Assembly (NCBI RefSeq): GCF_004345675.1
Contig: NZ_SLWU01000008.1
Span: 1 to 64,000 of the forward strand
Direction of reading: 5' to 3'
DNA length: 64,000 nt
From: Caldanaerobacter subterraneus
GTDB lineage: Bacteria > Bacillota > Thermoanaerobacteria > Thermoanaerobacterales > Thermoanaerobacteraceae
Under the pieces are notes generated by a model. The model worked only from the letters and a program-made list of their open reading frames with translations, did no database searches and was not told where the DNA came from. How positions within the stretch are numbered: position 1 is the first letter of the stretch; every line of letters begins with the position of its first letter. The position numbers and the translations under genes are program-made. Of the stretch, positions 1-9,853 are shown piece by piece.

Positions 1-34
1 GATAACATCTTCCTTCTCCTCTCCTCTTTTGCTT

Positions 35-73
35 CATAAAAAACAAGGAACCCTTCTCATAATAACGGGTTCC
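35..73 (-). terminator. Intrinsic terminator after gpsA
   Basis: GGAACCC (47-53) pairs with GGGTTCC (67-73). Read on the minus strand, the stem is followed by TTGTTTTTTA. It lies 43 nt past the gpsA stop and probably ends the der-plsY-gpsA transcript. A second perfect hairpin without a T-run, AATCTCCGGC/GCCGGAGATT (95-104/108-117), overlaps the gpsA stop codon. Confidence 0.8.
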
Positions 74-115
74 CGATATTTTGTCAACAGTCTGAATCTC
101 CGGCAAAGCCGGAGA

Positions 116-1108
116 TTAAATTCCGTGTAACTCGTGCTTTTTATCTCTCGTCATCAAATTATAAACCGCCTCAAAAGGATTTTTATTTTCAAAAATTATA
201 GAATAAATCTCCTTGGTAATTGGCATCTCCACTCCATATATTTGAGAAAGCCTGTAGGCTGATTTGGTAGTATTTACGCCTTCCACTACCATCCCTATTT
301 CTTTTAACGCATCTTTTAAACTTTTCCCTTTGCCTATTAAAATCCCCGCTCTTCTATTTCTTGAATAGTTACTTGTACAGGTCACAATAAGGTCCCCGAC
401 CCCTGCCAATCCCAGGAAAGTCAAAGGGTCCGAACCCATAGCCACTCCCAGCCTTGTAATCTCGGCAAGCCCTCTTGTCATGAGAGCAGCTTTTGTATTA
501 TCCCCAAAGCCAAGCCCGTCGGAAATCCCCGCCCCTAAAGCGATTATATTTTTTAAAGCTCCTCCTAGTTCCACTCCTATTACATCGGTATTTACATACA
601 GCCTGAAAGTCTCGTTCATAAAAGCCTCCTGTATGAATTCGCAAGCCTTAACGTCCTCTGAAGCAAGTACACAGGCCGTAGGAATCTGTCTTACTACTTC
701 TTCCGCATGACTTGGTCCTGACAGCACTACCACAGGGTTTAAAAGGTATTCCTTTATTACCTCAGACATTCTCTTCAATGAAGAAGTTTCAATCCCTTTT
801 GCCAGATTGACAACAATAGCATTTTTAGAGATTTTCCCTTTTAATTTTTCGGATACTTCTCTTACAGCATGGGAAGGAACAGCAATGACCACTACTTCGG
901 AATCTTCTACTGCTTTATCTAGGTCATTGTACAGTAAAATGCTTGAAGGAAGATCCACGTCAAGGTATCTCGAATTGTGCCTTGTTGCAATAAGTTCCTC
1001 AAATTGCTCCTTACTTCTCATCCACAGCCTTACCTGATGGTTTAATTTATTAAGGTGAATAGCTATAGCAGTTCCCCAGCTTCCTGCTCCCAGTACCGCT
1101 ATTTTCAT
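116..1108 (-). CDS. gpsA: Glycerol-3-phosphate dehydrogenase [NAD(P)+]
   Basis: Reduces dihydroxyacetone phosphate to sn-glycerol 3-phosphate in the cytosol, giving the backbone for phospholipids. The 330-residue product has the usual family length. It opens with the Rossmann loop GAGSWGTA (residues 7-14), then [10 protein letters not shown] near residue 130, and the GGALKN segment with the catalytic lysine near residue 187. An AAGGGAAAGAG sequence precedes the ATG. It lies 15 nt downstream of plsY, whose product uses glycerol 3-phosphate as acyl acceptor, so the two form a short lipid-synthesis operon. The identification is secure. Confidence 0.97.
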   Translation of the reverse strand: MKIAVLGAGSWGTAIAIHLNKLNHQVRLWMRSKEQFEELIATRHNSRYLDVDLPSSILLYNDLDKAVEDSEVVVIAVPSHAVREVSEKLKGKISKNAIVVNLAKGIETSSLKRMSEVIKEYLLNPVVVLSGPSHAEEVVRQIPTACVLASEDVKACEFIQEAFMNETFRLYVNTDVIGVELGGALKNIIALGAGISDGLGFGDNTKAALMTRGLAEITRLGVAMGSDPLTFLGLAGVGDLIVTCTSNYSRNRRAGILIGKGKSLKDALKEIGMVVEGVNTTKSAYRLSQIYGVEMPITKEIYSIIFENKNPFEAVYNLMTRDKKHELHGI

Positions 1109-1123
1109 TTCTCTTTCCCTTTC

Positions 1124-1720
1124 TTATTTTATTTGAGCTCTCTGCCCTATTTTAGATTCAGTCCCGTTTATCAACCTCTTTATATTAGAGCGATGCTGGA
1201 ATATTACTAACAACGCTAAGACTATTGCAAAAGTTAAAACTTGAACTGAATTAGGGAAAAATATGTTCAAAAGAGCAAAAGTAATAGCACCTGTCATAGA
1301 CCCCAAAGATACATAGCGAGTTATAGCAATTACCGCTACTCCAATCGCAAGAGCAATAAGTCCTAAAAGGGGATTTATAGTCATCACCACTCCTACGCTT
1401 GTGGCAACTCCTTTTCCACCCCTAAACTTTAAAAATATCGGCCAGTTGTGCCCGCACACAACAGCTATACCGGCAATCAACGCTCCAGGCATTCCTATGA
1501 AATACTTTCCAAGTAAGACTGCTACTACCCCTTTCAACACATCGAGCACAAAAACAGGCGCTGCTGCCTTAGGACCCAATACTCTTAAGACATTAGTAGC
1601 TCCAGCATTGCCGCTCCCATAATTTCTTATGTCAATATTTCTAGTGTATTTTGTGAAAATATATGCATTATTTATACAGCCAATTAAATAAGCCAAAACA
1701 GCAACGAGTACAAATTTCAT
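1124..1720 (-). CDS. plsY: Acyl-phosphate:glycerol-3-phosphate acyltransferase PlsY
   Basis: Integral membrane enzyme that transfers an acyl group from acyl-phosphate to glycerol 3-phosphate, the first step of phosphatidic acid synthesis. The 198 residues contain several membrane segments and the family motifs [12 protein letters not shown] (from about residue 36) and [15 protein letters not shown] (around residue 90). A GGGGGGAG ribosome site lies just before the ATG. It sits between der and gpsA with small gaps, an order seen in many clostridia. Confidence 0.96.
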
Positions 1721-1738
1721 CTTCTCCCCCCTTTCCCT

Positions 1739-3067
1739 TTAATCTTCTCCTCTTTTTTTAGTAGAAATCACAATAGGCACTCCCTCAAAACCAAAATTTT
1801 GCCTTATAGTGTTTTCAAGAAATCTCACATAAGAGAAATGTAATAATTCAGGCTCATTCACAAAAATTACAAAAGTTGGTGGCTTTGTTCCTACTTGTGT
1901 AGCATAGTATATTTTTACAGGTCTTCCTTTAGAAGAAGGTGGCGGAAACATGAGCATTGCTTCATTTAAGACATTGTTTAAAAGCCCTGTAGTAATTCTC
2001 TTATTATATTCTTCCCACACTTTATCTACAGTTTCCAAAACTTTGTGAATTCTTTGACCTGTCTTGGCAGATATAAATAGTATAGGAGCAAAAGAGATAA
2101 AAGCCAGTTTTTCTCTAATCATCTCTGTATATTCTTTATAAGTATTGCTATCTTTCTCAACAATGTCCCACTTGTTCACAAGAATTATAATTCCCTTCCC
2201 GTTTTCAAAAGCATAACCAGCAATTTTTGTATCCTGCTCCGTAGGACCTTCTGTAGCATCTATCATGAGAAGGCATATATCAGCCCTCTCAATTGCAGCC
2301 AATGCCCTTAAAACGCTGTACCTTTCTATTGACTCGCTTATCCTGCTTTTCCTTCTTATTCCAGCAGTATCAATTAATATATAATTCCTTCCATCTTTAG
2401 TAAAAGGAGTATCTATTGCATCTCGAGTAGTTCCTGGTATATCACTTACAATAACTCTTTCTTCCCCTAGTATGCGATTTACTAAAGAAGATTTTCCTAC
2501 GTTGGGTCTCCCAATCACAGCAATTTTAATCGTTTCTTCTTCATATTCTACATCATTTTCAGGCAACCTCTTTATCACTTCATCCAAAAGTTCACCTATT
2601 CCAAGCCCATTTGAAGCAGAGATGGGTATAGGTTCTCCTAAACCCAGCTTGAAAAAGTCATAAAAACTCGCAGGCATCTCTTTGAAACTATCCACTTTAT
2701 TGCAAACCAAAATCACTTCTTTTTTGGTTTTCCTTAGCATATTGGCTATTTCTTCATCTTCAGGGACAAGTCCCTCTCTCGCATCAACCACAAACAAAAT
2801 CAAGTCTGCTGCTTCAATAGCCGCTTCTACTTGCAATTTCACTTTCGAAAAGATCACGTCCTTTGGGTCAGGATCCAATCCACCAGTGTCTACCAAAATA
2901 AACTTCCTGTTAAGCCATTCTGCATTTCCGTATATTCTGTCCCTTGTAACTCCAGGTATGTCCTCAACAATTGATATCCTTCTTTTAAGAATTCTGTTAA
3001 AAAGAGTGGATTTCCCAACGTTTGGTCTTCCGACAATAGCTACCATCGCTCTTGACATTTGCCTCAC
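1739..3067 (-). CDS. der: Ribosome-associated GTPase Der (EngA)
   Basis: Tandem-GTPase needed for maturation of the 50S ribosomal subunit. There are two complete G domains: the first P-loop GRPNVGKS is at residues 13-20, the second identical P-loop near residue 187, each followed by DTxG and NKxD motifs. A KH-like domain fills the last ~90 residues. The GTG at 3065-3067 overlaps the stop of the preceding gene (GTGA), suggesting translational coupling. An ATG nine bases further in (3056-3058) is also possible, so the exact start is open. Confidence 0.96.
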   Translation of the reverse strand: MRQMSRAMVAIVGRPNVGKSTLFNRILKRRISIVEDIPGVTRDRIYGNAEWLNRKFILVDTGGLDPDPKDVIFSKVKLQVEAAIEAADLILFVVDAREGLVPEDEEIANMLRKTKKEVILVCNKVDSFKEMPASFYDFFKLGLGEPIPISASNGLGIGELLDEVIKRLPENDVEYEEETIKIAVIGRPNVGKSSLVNRILGEERVIVSDIPGTTRDAIDTPFTKDGRNYILIDTAGIRRKSRISESIERYSVLRALAAIERADICLLMIDATEGPTEQDTKIAGYAFENGKGIIILVNKWDIVEKDSNTYKEYTEMIREKLAFISFAPILFISAKTGQRIHKVLETVDKVWEEYNKRITTGLLNNVLNEAMLMFPPPSSKGRPVKIYYATQVGTKPPTFVIFVNEPELLHFSYVRFLENTIRQNFGFEGVPIVISTKKRGED

Positions 3068-4374
3068 CTACCTCTGTATATCTTTTGTAAAAACTCTCTT
3101 CCATCAACTTCGGAAACAATTACTTCCGCTCCCAAGGCATCCTCCACTTCTCTCACTTTTACATCGTCCAAAAATATATCTGAACCTTCTTTTAGCATCA
3201 CCCGAGGTATAACCAAAGTCTTGCCCTTTGCCTTGCCTTTGAGCTGTTCTATTATGTCTTTTCCCACTACAAGTCCTGCCACAGTTATGTTTTTTCCAAA
3301 GAACTTATTTACTATGGGCATAACTTCAATGTCAAATCCTATACTTTTAAGTTTTTGTGATATATTCCTCATAAAATCATAAGCAGCAATTCCCGTGACG
3401 ATTAAATAAGGCTTATTACTTCTTCTCACTAACCGCTTTCTTCTCTGAAAAGCTTCTTCAAACTGGTGCTTGAACAAAGCCATAAGCCCAACGCCATTTT
3501 CTATCTGCGGAAAATCTTCATAGTGGTCATAATCGGGAATCGGCAAATCCCCAATCACATAAAACTCGTCAGACAAAAAAACAAAAGACGTTCCCAATCT
3601 AGCTTTTAATTTTTCCTGCCAGGAAGAAACTTGCTCCACTACCTCCCTCGCCTCATCAATAGTAAAAGGGCGCAGTGGATAGAGGTTATGCCTGTGGTCA
3701 GTAAGCCCTACCGGCACCACAGCCACTGATTTTACTCCCGAATAAAGGTCAGATAAGTCTTTTATCGTCTTATCAAGCTTAGCTCCATCGTTGATTTCCG
3801 GGCACAAGACAATCTGCCCGTGAACTTCAATCCCATTATTTACTAGTTTCTTTAGGTTTTCCATTATATTTCTCGCGTTAGGATTTCTCATCATCCTTGC
3901 TCTCAAATCGCCGTCTGTGGTGTGAATTGAGACGTAAATGGGCGAAAGCCTGTATTTTATGATTCTATCAATTTCTTCCTCGTTCATATTAGTCAAAGTT
4001 ATGAAATTTCCCTGAAGAAAAGAAAGTCTGTAGTCATCATCTTTAAAAAGCAAAGACTTTCGAACTCCTTTTGGCAATTGGTCGATAAAGCAAAAAATGC
4101 ATTTGTTTCTGCACCTCTTTGGCCTATCAATTATCTCCTCTTCAAACACCAGTCCTATGTCTTCATTGTAATCTTTTTCAATTTCAAACACATATCTCTC
4201 ACCTGAAATTTTCTCAATTTCCACCTGTACAAATTCATTAGCCATCTCATAGCGATAATCTATTATATCAATGACTTCTCTTCCATTTAATGAAATTAAC
4301 TTATCGCCTTTTTGTATGCCCAATTCCTCTGCTATACTTCCTTTTATGACATCTTTTATGTTAATCTTCTGCAT
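3064..4374 (-). CDS. PDZ/radical-SAM/DUF512 protein
   Basis: Three modules: an N-terminal PDZ-like domain (about residues 1-65), a radical-SAM-like iron-sulfur motif CxxxCxxC (C88, C92, C95), and a C-terminal DUF512 region. The family (TIGR03279 type) commonly stands next to der in clostridia and cyanobacteria, as here, where the stop codon overlaps the der start. Its substrate is unknown. The der neighbourhood hints at a ribosome or translation role, but this is only inference. Start ATG with GGAGG five bases upstream. Confidence 0.88.
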   Translation of the reverse strand: MQKINIKDVIKGSIAEELGIQKGDKLISLNGREVIDIIDYRYEMANEFVQVEIEKISGERYVFEIEKDYNEDIGLVFEEEIIDRPKRCRNKCIFCFIDQLPKGVRKSLLFKDDDYRLSFLQGNFITLTNMNEEEIDRIIKYRLSPIYVSIHTTDGDLRARMMRNPNARNIMENLKKLVNNGIEVHGQIVLCPEINDGAKLDKTIKDLSDLYSGVKSVAVVPVGLTDHRHNLYPLRPFTIDEAREVVEQVSSWQEKLKARLGTSFVFLSDEFYVIGDLPIPDYDHYEDFPQIENGVGLMALFKHQFEEAFQRRKRLVRRSNKPYLIVTGIAAYDFMRNISQKLKSIGFDIEVMPIVNKFFGKNITVAGLVVGKDIIEQLKGKAKGKTLVIPRVMLKEGSDIFLDDVKVREVEDALGAEVIVSEVDGREFLQKIYRGR

Positions 4375-4433
4375 ATTATTCCTCCTAAATCTCCTCCCCC
4401 TCTACTAAATTATGAATTAATCTTAAAAATACG

Positions 4434-4898
4434 TCAAGAGATTTTTTGCAACTTTGTTTTAATAGCTGTTACTAATTCCACAAAATTCTTATACCTTTTC
4501 AGTATTCCATAAACTGTTATTGGCCTTCCCAGTGAAATAATACCAAGTCTACGCGATGCAATCCCCCCAATTTTTGTAGTAATGCCAATGGCGGGCAACG
4601 CATCCACTACTAGCACTTCTTTTTCACTAATCCCATAAAGATTCAAAAAGCTGTAAATAGCTTTTGTCACAATATCTCTCCCATTTCTCGCCCCCACGAT
4701 ATAAACTTCATTTCCAAACTCGTCTTTACCCATATAAAAAAGAGTTCCAATCTCTTCATTGGAAGTCTTATCATAATAAGGAAGAGAAATAATTTCTCTG
4801 AAACTAGGTACCCTATCTGTAGGCAAAAGGCCAATGTGAATTGAAGCAGCAACAACAGAAGAATGTGCACTCCCATAGCACATGTAGATTATAACCAT
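4434..4898 (-). CDS. DUF3189 family protein (first of a tandem pair)
   Basis: A 154-residue protein opening with a beta strand and the CYGSAHSSVVAA motif, typical of DUF3189, a family found in spore-forming clostridia and usually of unknown function. Later sections (GKDEFGNEVYIVGARN, VDALPAIG) are shared in outline with the next gene, so the two are tandem paralogs. It is the last gene of a run that includes YIEGIA and spoIIP, which suggests a sporulation or germination setting. No catalytic motif is recognised. Confidence 0.75.
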   Translation of the reverse strand: MVIIYMCYGSAHSSVVAASIHIGLLPTDRVPSFREIISLPYYDKTSNEEIGTLFYMGKDEFGNEVYIVGARNGRDIVTKAIYSFLNLYGISEKEVLVVDALPAIGITTKIGGIASRRLGIISLGRPITVYGILKRYKNFVELVTAIKTKLQKIS

Positions 4899-4907
4899 TC
4901 TATCACC

Positions 4908-5339
4908 TCATAAAATTCTCTTATATTTTTCAACAAATTTTTTCATGTGTTTTCTTTTTTGGAGGTAGTAGCCATAAAAAAATTTCTCTACAGCATTTCT
5001 GAATATCTTATTTTCTCTTAGCCCCAGTAAAAAGCCAAAAAACTTAAAATCATACTGGGAGGTATCTATAAAAATCACATCATCATCGATGTCAAAAACC
5101 TTCATCAAGTCTTTTAAAGTCCTCTTTATGTTTTCACCAAAATTTTTCACTCCCATCACAAAAATTTCATTTCCACACCCATCTTTTCCCATGTATTTTA
5201 TATTCCCATAATCTACTTGGAATAAAAAGGGGATTTTAAAAAATTCCTCTTCTCCAATATCGAACTTCTCATTCAGATGAAGATAAGCGCAAATGGGAGA
5301 AGAATAGCATCCGTAGAAACTATAATAAATCGCTTTCAT
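4908..5339 (-). CDS. DUF3189 family protein (second of a tandem pair)
   Basis: A 143-residue paralog of its downstream neighbour. It shares the opening beta strand and SFYGCYSSPICAYLHL motif, the GKDGCGNEIFVMGVKN block and the FIDTS block. The C-terminus diverges and is rich in lysine and aromatic residues. Only 9 bp separate the two genes and 8 bp separate this one from the YIEGIA partner gene, so they are co-transcribed. Function unknown. Confidence 0.7.
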   Translation of the reverse strand: MKAIYYSFYGCYSSPICAYLHLNEKFDIGEEEFFKIPFLFQVDYGNIKYMGKDGCGNEIFVMGVKNFGENIKRTLKDLMKVFDIDDDVIFIDTSQYDFKFFGFLLGLRENKIFRNAVEKFFYGYYLQKRKHMKKFVEKYKRIL

Positions 5340-5347
5340 AACATCAC

Positions 5348-5551
5348 CTAATATTGCTTAACTAAAATAAAAACTCCGTTCTCAAGGTCATGAACTGCTG
5401 CTTTGAAAATTCTGCTCATGTACATAGATATTCTCTGTTGATCCTCTTCCGTATCGACGTAAATGATGGGAGCTGTCCCGCTTGATACATTGTCTTTGGC
5501 CCTCCTTAACGCTACTATCGCTACTACATAGCCTGTGACGTGAACTTCCAT
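5348..5551 (-). CDS. Small YIEGIA-partner ('capping complex subunit') protein
   Basis: A 67-residue soluble protein of alternating beta/alpha character that immediately precedes DUF3189 and follows a YIEGIA gene by 4 bp. Small proteins in this position are annotated as the capping subunit for YIEGIA in spore-formers. The assignment rests on size and context plus the conserved-looking VTGYVVAIVALRRAKDN start. No signal peptide or membrane segment is seen. Confidence 0.7.
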   Translation of the reverse strand: MEVHVTGYVVAIVALRRAKDNVSSGTAPIIYVDTEEDQQRISMYMSRIFKAAVHDLENGVFILVKQY

Positions 5552-5555
5552 TATA

Positions 5556-6461
5556 TCACCCCAAATTCCTTGTGGCTCCTCTAGATTTGGAAGGATATTT
5601 TCTCACAGTTTCTATAGCAGGAATATTCTTGATAATTTCAACAAACGCATCTACATCCGGCTTCATGACAACCATCACGACAATAACATCTCCATTTTCG
5701 CTGTTGTTCATGGTCATGGGAGCTAATTCAGGCGTATCTATGTTCATCCTAAGCCCCAGCTGGTTAGCTGTCTCATGAAGTATGGCCTGTCTTATCCCCA
5801 GGTTGTTTATAGAAATCAAACTGTCAAGACTTTTAGGTCGAATTATTGCAGCAACACCATACTTTTCAATAATCTCTCTTCCTTCTTTAAGGCCTATGTC
5901 CGCCAAAATCACATTTTCAACACTTAAGCGGGGCCCTTTAAATACTATTTTAGCTGGAATCACATCAGCGATATCCCTTATATAGGCAGTTTTCATCACA
6001 TAGCGAGATAAATAGATGGAAATTCCTCCCACTGCAAGACCGACTAAAGCGCTTTTCGCAAGGTAGGTAGAAAGAGAAGTTACTGCAGCCACTGCCATAG
6101 CGATATAATTTCTCGCTTCAAAAATCTTGGCTATATTTTCTATGTAAGCAGCTCCCCTTGGAACAAGCTCAGTAGATTCCATTTTCTCTAGGCTTGTCCT
6201 CTCTATCTCCCTCACGCCTTTAAACTGCTGTGCCGCTAAAGCAAGAAATGTCACAGCAGTGTACTGCTTTTCGATAAGGGCAGGAACAGAAAAGGCTCCT
6301 AAAGCTGCAGATATCACACCTAGTGTCAAATGTGTCATGTACCCTTGTGGATATGTGGGATATTGCCTGTAATCTACTCGCAAATATACAAATCGAGCAA
6401 GACTTCCCATAACAATTCCCATCAAAACAATTTTTATATAGAGGTCATGTCCTATGCTCAT
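5556..6461 (-). CDS. YIEGIA family membrane protein
   Basis: A 301-residue protein with several N-terminal hydrophobic segments (about residues 8-25, 45-65, 75-92, 118-155) and a soluble C-terminal half with two alpha/beta repeats. The signature stretch reads YIENIA rather than YIEGIA near residue 107, so the family name motif is altered by one residue. Its start overlaps the end of spoIIP by 4 bp and its stop is 4 bp before its small partner gene. A role in the spore envelope is inferred from context only. Confidence 0.8.
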   Translation of the reverse strand: MSIGHDLYIKIVLMGIVMGSLARFVYLRVDYRQYPTYPQGYMTHLTLGVISAALGAFSVPALIEKQYTAVTFLALAAQQFKGVREIERTSLEKMESTELVPRGAAYIENIAKIFEARNYIAMAVAAVTSLSTYLAKSALVGLAVGGISIYLSRYVMKTAYIRDIADVIPAKIVFKGPRLSVENVILADIGLKEGREIIEKYGVAAIIRPKSLDSLISINNLGIRQAILHETANQLGLRMNIDTPELAPMTMNNSENGDVIVVMVVMKPDVDAFVEIIKNIPAIETVRKYPSKSRGATRNLG

Positions 6462-7597
6462 TCTTCATCTCCTTTTTTTCGCTTAAATCTTCCTAAGTAG
6501 CTGGCAAATTCTCTTTTAGTCGCTTTAGAAAATTTGTACAGCATCTCCCTACCCCCGGTACTGAGAAGCATAAAGGCAACGGCAGAAACTATTCCTACTC
6601 CTACCAAAATCCATATGCCAGTAGCTGCAGCCTTATTCTGCCCGGGAAGTGGTTTCTGCGTTTTTGTAACTGTTCCCACCTGTTTTTGCTGATCCAACCC
6701 GTAAAGAGCTTTTGTAAGGACATCTGCCATAAACCCTGCTGAAACTTCTGCCCTTTGCCTCGTGTGAGGGTATGTCCCAAATTCTAAAAGAAGAGCATTG
6801 GGAGTCAGGTCCTGATTGAAGTCTCCTTCTCCAAAAAATATGTCTTTTATAAGGTGAGGATAAGTTTTGTCGGCAATGGCTTTAATCCTATACGCCAGAT
6901 TTTGATTAGCTTTTAAATTGGGGTTATTCCTCCCAAGGACAATTCTCACTCCTGCAGCATTTTTACCTGCAATTTTCCTTATGTATTCCTCCAAAGGAAC
7001 AGCATCTCTATGGACATCTAAAAGGAGATCTGGCTTAAATTCTTTCAGCAATTTCACAGCCCCTGCCCTTGAGCGGGTATATGCCATGGCATCGTGGGGA
7101 AGGTACAAGGTCCAATCCACTTTTACCTTTACTCCTTTGTCTTCCAATGCTTTCTGAAGAGCAGTATCTACCCTGTATATTCCTCCGTGTCCATTAATGC
7201 TAGCAGCGCCGTCAGATGGCAAGTAAGATTCGTCACTGTGAGTGGAGTATATTGCTATCCTTTTTTCACCTGTGTTTTGCGATACAGCTATCGCAGCAGA
7301 AACTTCTTCATCCACATCTGGAAGCTTTTCCGTCCGTATGTACTTGGCATAAGCAATTTTCTCTCCTTCATCTACCTCCACTATTTCGTACAGCTTGTTA
7401 TCCCCTGAAAGGTACATGTCTTTTTTGTGCACATCCATTGCTGTTCGAAACAGCACTTTATCTGTTTTAATGTCATATACTGTGTAGTATCCTGAATTTC
7501 CAAGCCCTTCAAAAGGAATTGACGCAAGAATTAATACAAAAGCTAAAAATGTAAAAATCTTATTCTCTATCCTTTTCACCTTCATCACCCTTTTCAT
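6458..7597 (-). CDS. spoIIP: Stage II sporulation protein P (peptidoglycan hydrolase)
   Basis: SpoIIP is the amidase/endopeptidase that, with SpoIID and SpoIIM, thins septal peptidoglycan so that the mother cell can engulf the forespore. The 379-residue product has an N-terminal signal-anchor (about 12-32), an amidase-type domain with likely metal ligands H120, E123 and H196 (in DVHRD), and a C-terminal hydrophobic segment near residues 325-345 followed by a basic tail. It overlaps the end of the upstream DUF1614 gene by 38 bp. The second ATG (7585) is an alternative start, because neither has a well-spaced Shine-Dalgarno sequence. Confidence 0.92.
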   Translation of the reverse strand: MKRVMKVKRIENKIFTFLAFVLILASIPFEGLGNSGYYTVYDIKTDKVLFRTAMDVHKKDMYLSGDNKLYEIVEVDEGEKIAYAKYIRTEKLPDVDEEVSAAIAVSQNTGEKRIAIYSTHSDESYLPSDGAASINGHGGIYRVDTALQKALEDKGVKVKVDWTLYLPHDAMAYTRSRAGAVKLLKEFKPDLLLDVHRDAVPLEEYIRKIAGKNAAGVRIVLGRNNPNLKANQNLAYRIKAIADKTYPHLIKDIFFGEGDFNQDLTPNALLLEFGTYPHTRQRAEVSAGFMADVLTKALYGLDQQKQVGTVTKTQKPLPGQNKAAATGIWILVGVGIVSAVAFMLLSTGGREMLYKFSKATKREFASYLGRFKRKKGDEE

Positions 7598-8258
7598 AAG
7601 TTATGTCAGTTAAACTGCTTGCCATCCCTTCTTTGGGTTCGAGATGCTTTTTACTCGTACCTCCCTGTAATTTTTCTCTCGCCTCTCCAATAACTTCAGA
7701 AAGAAATACCGCAATAATCATGGAAATGACCACAGAGTCAAAAAAACCTGCTCCTCCTATTGGAACTGCGCCTTTTATGCCTGTGATAGAGTTTATTATT
7801 GCTTGAGCTACATTTGCCAGTATCACTCCCATGACACCAGCTATAAAAGCGCTTCTCCTTGATCGAGAAAAAAGATAGGCAATCAATCCACCTACTATCC
7901 CGTAGACGTAATTAGGTTCAATTATCATCGCTTCAGGTTCCGCTGGCAAAATCCTCCCAGCAATATAAACAGCAACACCTGCCAAAATTGAGACAACAAT
8001 TGCATTTACTCTCTCTCTGGTGCTCTCAGCCTTCAAAAATAGATACAATGATACAGCAAAGGGTATTACTGCCCCTCCTATGTTTACAGAAACGTATTTA
8101 GTTACGTAAAGGCTGGGAAGAAAAGTTCCTATAATCATTCCCACAATAACCAGAAACGCCCACATATCTGTCATTTTCATTCTATCCAGCACTCTATGTG
8201 CAAATCCGAAAAGTATAGCAAAAGCTGTAATAGAGAGCAATATATAGCTAAGTGGCAT
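7560..8258 (-). CDS. DUF1614 family membrane protein
   Basis: A 232-residue protein with about seven hydrophobic segments over residues 1-190 and a charged cytosolic tail. The glycine-rich stretch IGGAGFFDSVVISMIIAVFL near the end of the membrane part resembles DUF1614 (small integral membrane proteins of unknown role). It is first in the spoIIP-YIEGIA-DUF3189 run and overlaps spoIIP, implying co-expression. No transport or enzymatic motif is recognised. Confidence 0.72.
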   Translation of the reverse strand: MPLSYILLSITAFAILFGFAHRVLDRMKMTDMWAFLVIVGMIIGTFLPSLYVTKYVSVNIGGAVIPFAVSLYLFLKAESTRERVNAIVVSILAGVAVYIAGRILPAEPEAMIIEPNYVYGIVGGLIAYLFSRSRRSAFIAGVMGVILANVAQAIINSITGIKGAVPIGGAGFFDSVVISMIIAVFLSEVIGEAREKLQGGTSKKHLEPKEGMASSLTDITYEKGDEGEKDRE

Positions 8259-8320
8259 AGTAATCCCTCCAATAAAATTGTCTCCTAAATTATCTTTTAC
8301 AGATTGAAGTGAAAATATAC

Positions 8321-8353
8321 AAAAAAGCGCCTGCTTTCCAGAAGGAAGCAGGC
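8321..8353 (-). terminator. Intrinsic terminator after phoU
   Basis: GCCTGCTT (8329-8336) pairs with AAGCAGGC (8346-8353). On the minus strand the stem is followed by GC and a run of six T (8321-8326). It closes the pst-phoU transcript. The + strand copy is also followed by T residues, but no + strand gene ends there. Confidence 0.88.
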
Positions 8354-8359
8354 ACTTTT

Positions 8360-9046
8360 TTATTGCTGCCCAGACCTTTTCTTTATGTTTTCAAACTTAA
8401 AGTCTATCCTTTCACCTGTTTCTAGATAAATCACCCATTCGCCTATGTTAGTGGTATGGTCGGCAATTCTTTCTAAGTACCTGGCAACAAATAAAAATTC
8501 AGCTGCCTGATGAATGTTTCTAGGGTCTTCTATCATGTAGGTCAAAAGCTCTCTAAAAATTTGGCCGTAAAGCGCATCTACTATTTCATCCTTTTCGCCT
8601 ATTGACCTCGCCAAATCTAAATCCTGCCTTACGTAAGAGTCTAAAGACAGCTTAACCATCTCTCTTACAACATCGCTCATCCTAGGGATATCTATCAACG
8701 GCTTTATATACTTCTCATCGGCAATTCTCAAAGTAGTCCTAGCTATATTAACCGCATAGTCTCCCATTCTCTCCAGGTCTGTTACAATCTTTAGACCTGT
8801 CAGCACAATTCTCAAGTCCTTTGCAATGGGATGCTGAGTAACCATTATCTTGGCACATTTTTCGTCTATCTCTATCTCCATCTTATTAATTCTGTCATCT
8901 TCATCTATAACCCTTTGAGCCATCTCTTTATCGTGGTTAACTAAAGAAGCTATAGAATTCCCAATAGCCTCTTCTACCAAACTCCCCATTTTGAGGATAT
9001 CGTAGTGAAGTTCTTCAAGTTCCTTTTCAAAGCGAGTTCTGTTCAC
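8360..9046 (-). CDS. phoU: Phosphate-signalling regulator PhoU
   Basis: PhoU couples the Pst transporter to the PhoR kinase and dampens the Pho response when phosphate is ample. The 228-residue, all-helical product has two PhoU repeats (about residues 15-105 and 120-205) with the ExxxDxxxN-like metal motifs of the family. The start is GTG, preceded by AAGGAGGTGAGAGG. It follows pstB by 14 bp. Confidence 0.95.
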   Translation of the reverse strand: MNRTRFEKELEELHYDILKMGSLVEEAIGNSIASLVNHDKEMAQRVIDEDDRINKMEIEIDEKCAKIMVTQHPIAKDLRIVLTGLKIVTDLERMGDYAVNIARTTLRIADEKYIKPLIDIPRMSDVVREMVKLSLDSYVRQDLDLARSIGEKDEIVDALYGQIFRELLTYMIEDPRNIHQAAEFLFVARYLERIADHTTNIGEWVIYLETGERIDFKFENIKKRSGQQ

Positions 9047-9060
9047 CCTCTCACCTCCTT

Positions 9061-9810
9061 TTAGCCGAATCTGCCAGTGATGTAATCCTCTGTCCTTTTA
9101 TCCTTAGGATTGTAGAACACCTGATCTGTAGGCCCCCATTCCACTAATTCACCGTTTAGGAAAAAGGCCGTGTAATCAGATACTCTTCCTGCCTGTTGCA
9201 TGTTATGGGTTACTATTATTATAGTATATTTTTTCTTCAACTCTTCAATTAACTCTTCGATCTTCATAGTAGAAATAGGATCTAGCGCCGATGTAGGCTC
9301 ATCCATCAAAATAACTTCTGGTTCCACTGCCAAAGTCCTTGCAATGCAAAGTCTTTGCTGCTGACCTCCTGATAAGCTCAAAGCAGAATGATGAAGCCTG
9401 TCTTTTACCTCATCCCATAAAGCCGCTGCTTTTAAGCTTTTCTCCACTATTTCATTCAAAGTCCTTTTATCTCTTATTCCGTGAATTCTGGGTCCATACG
9501 CTACATTGTCATATACTGTCATAGGAAAAGGATTTGGCTTCTGAAATACCATCCCCACTTTTTTGCGAAGCTCAATCACATCAACTTCCTTGTAAATGTC
9601 TTTGCCATCGAGCAACACAGTACCACTTATTTTAACGCCTTCAATTAAGTCGTTCATCCTGTTCAAAGTCCTGATAAAGGTAGACTTCCCACACCCGGAA
9701 GGACCAATAAGTGCAAGGACACTATTGGGCTCCACATCCAAATTTATCTTTTTGAGAGCCTGTACTTCTCCGTAAAATAAGTCCAAGTCTCTTACCTCTA
9801 TCTTCTTCAT
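9061..9810 (-). CDS. pstB: Phosphate ABC transporter ATP-binding protein PstB
   Basis: ATPase subunit of the high-affinity phosphate importer. The 249 residues show Walker [10 protein letters not shown] (about 35-43), a Q-loop in [10 protein letters not shown], the signature LSGGQQQR, Walker B with [13 protein letters not shown], and the switch histidine in [10 protein letters not shown]. The QKPNPFP and ALDP stretches are typical of PstB. It lies 43 bp after pstA and before phoU. Confidence 0.97.
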   Translation of the reverse strand: MKKIEVRDLDLFYGEVQALKKINLDVEPNSVLALIGPSGCGKSTFIRTLNRMNDLIEGVKISGTVLLDGKDIYKEVDVIELRKKVGMVFQKPNPFPMTVYDNVAYGPRIHGIRDKRTLNEIVEKSLKAAALWDEVKDRLHHSALSLSGGQQQRLCIARTLAVEPEVILMDEPTSALDPISTMKIEELIEELKKKYTIIIVTHNMQQAGRVSDYTAFFLNGELVEWGPTDQVFYNPKDKRTEDYITGRFG

Positions 9811-9853
9811 CTGCCAGTCATTCCCCTTCCTATTATCTATATATTATACCATT

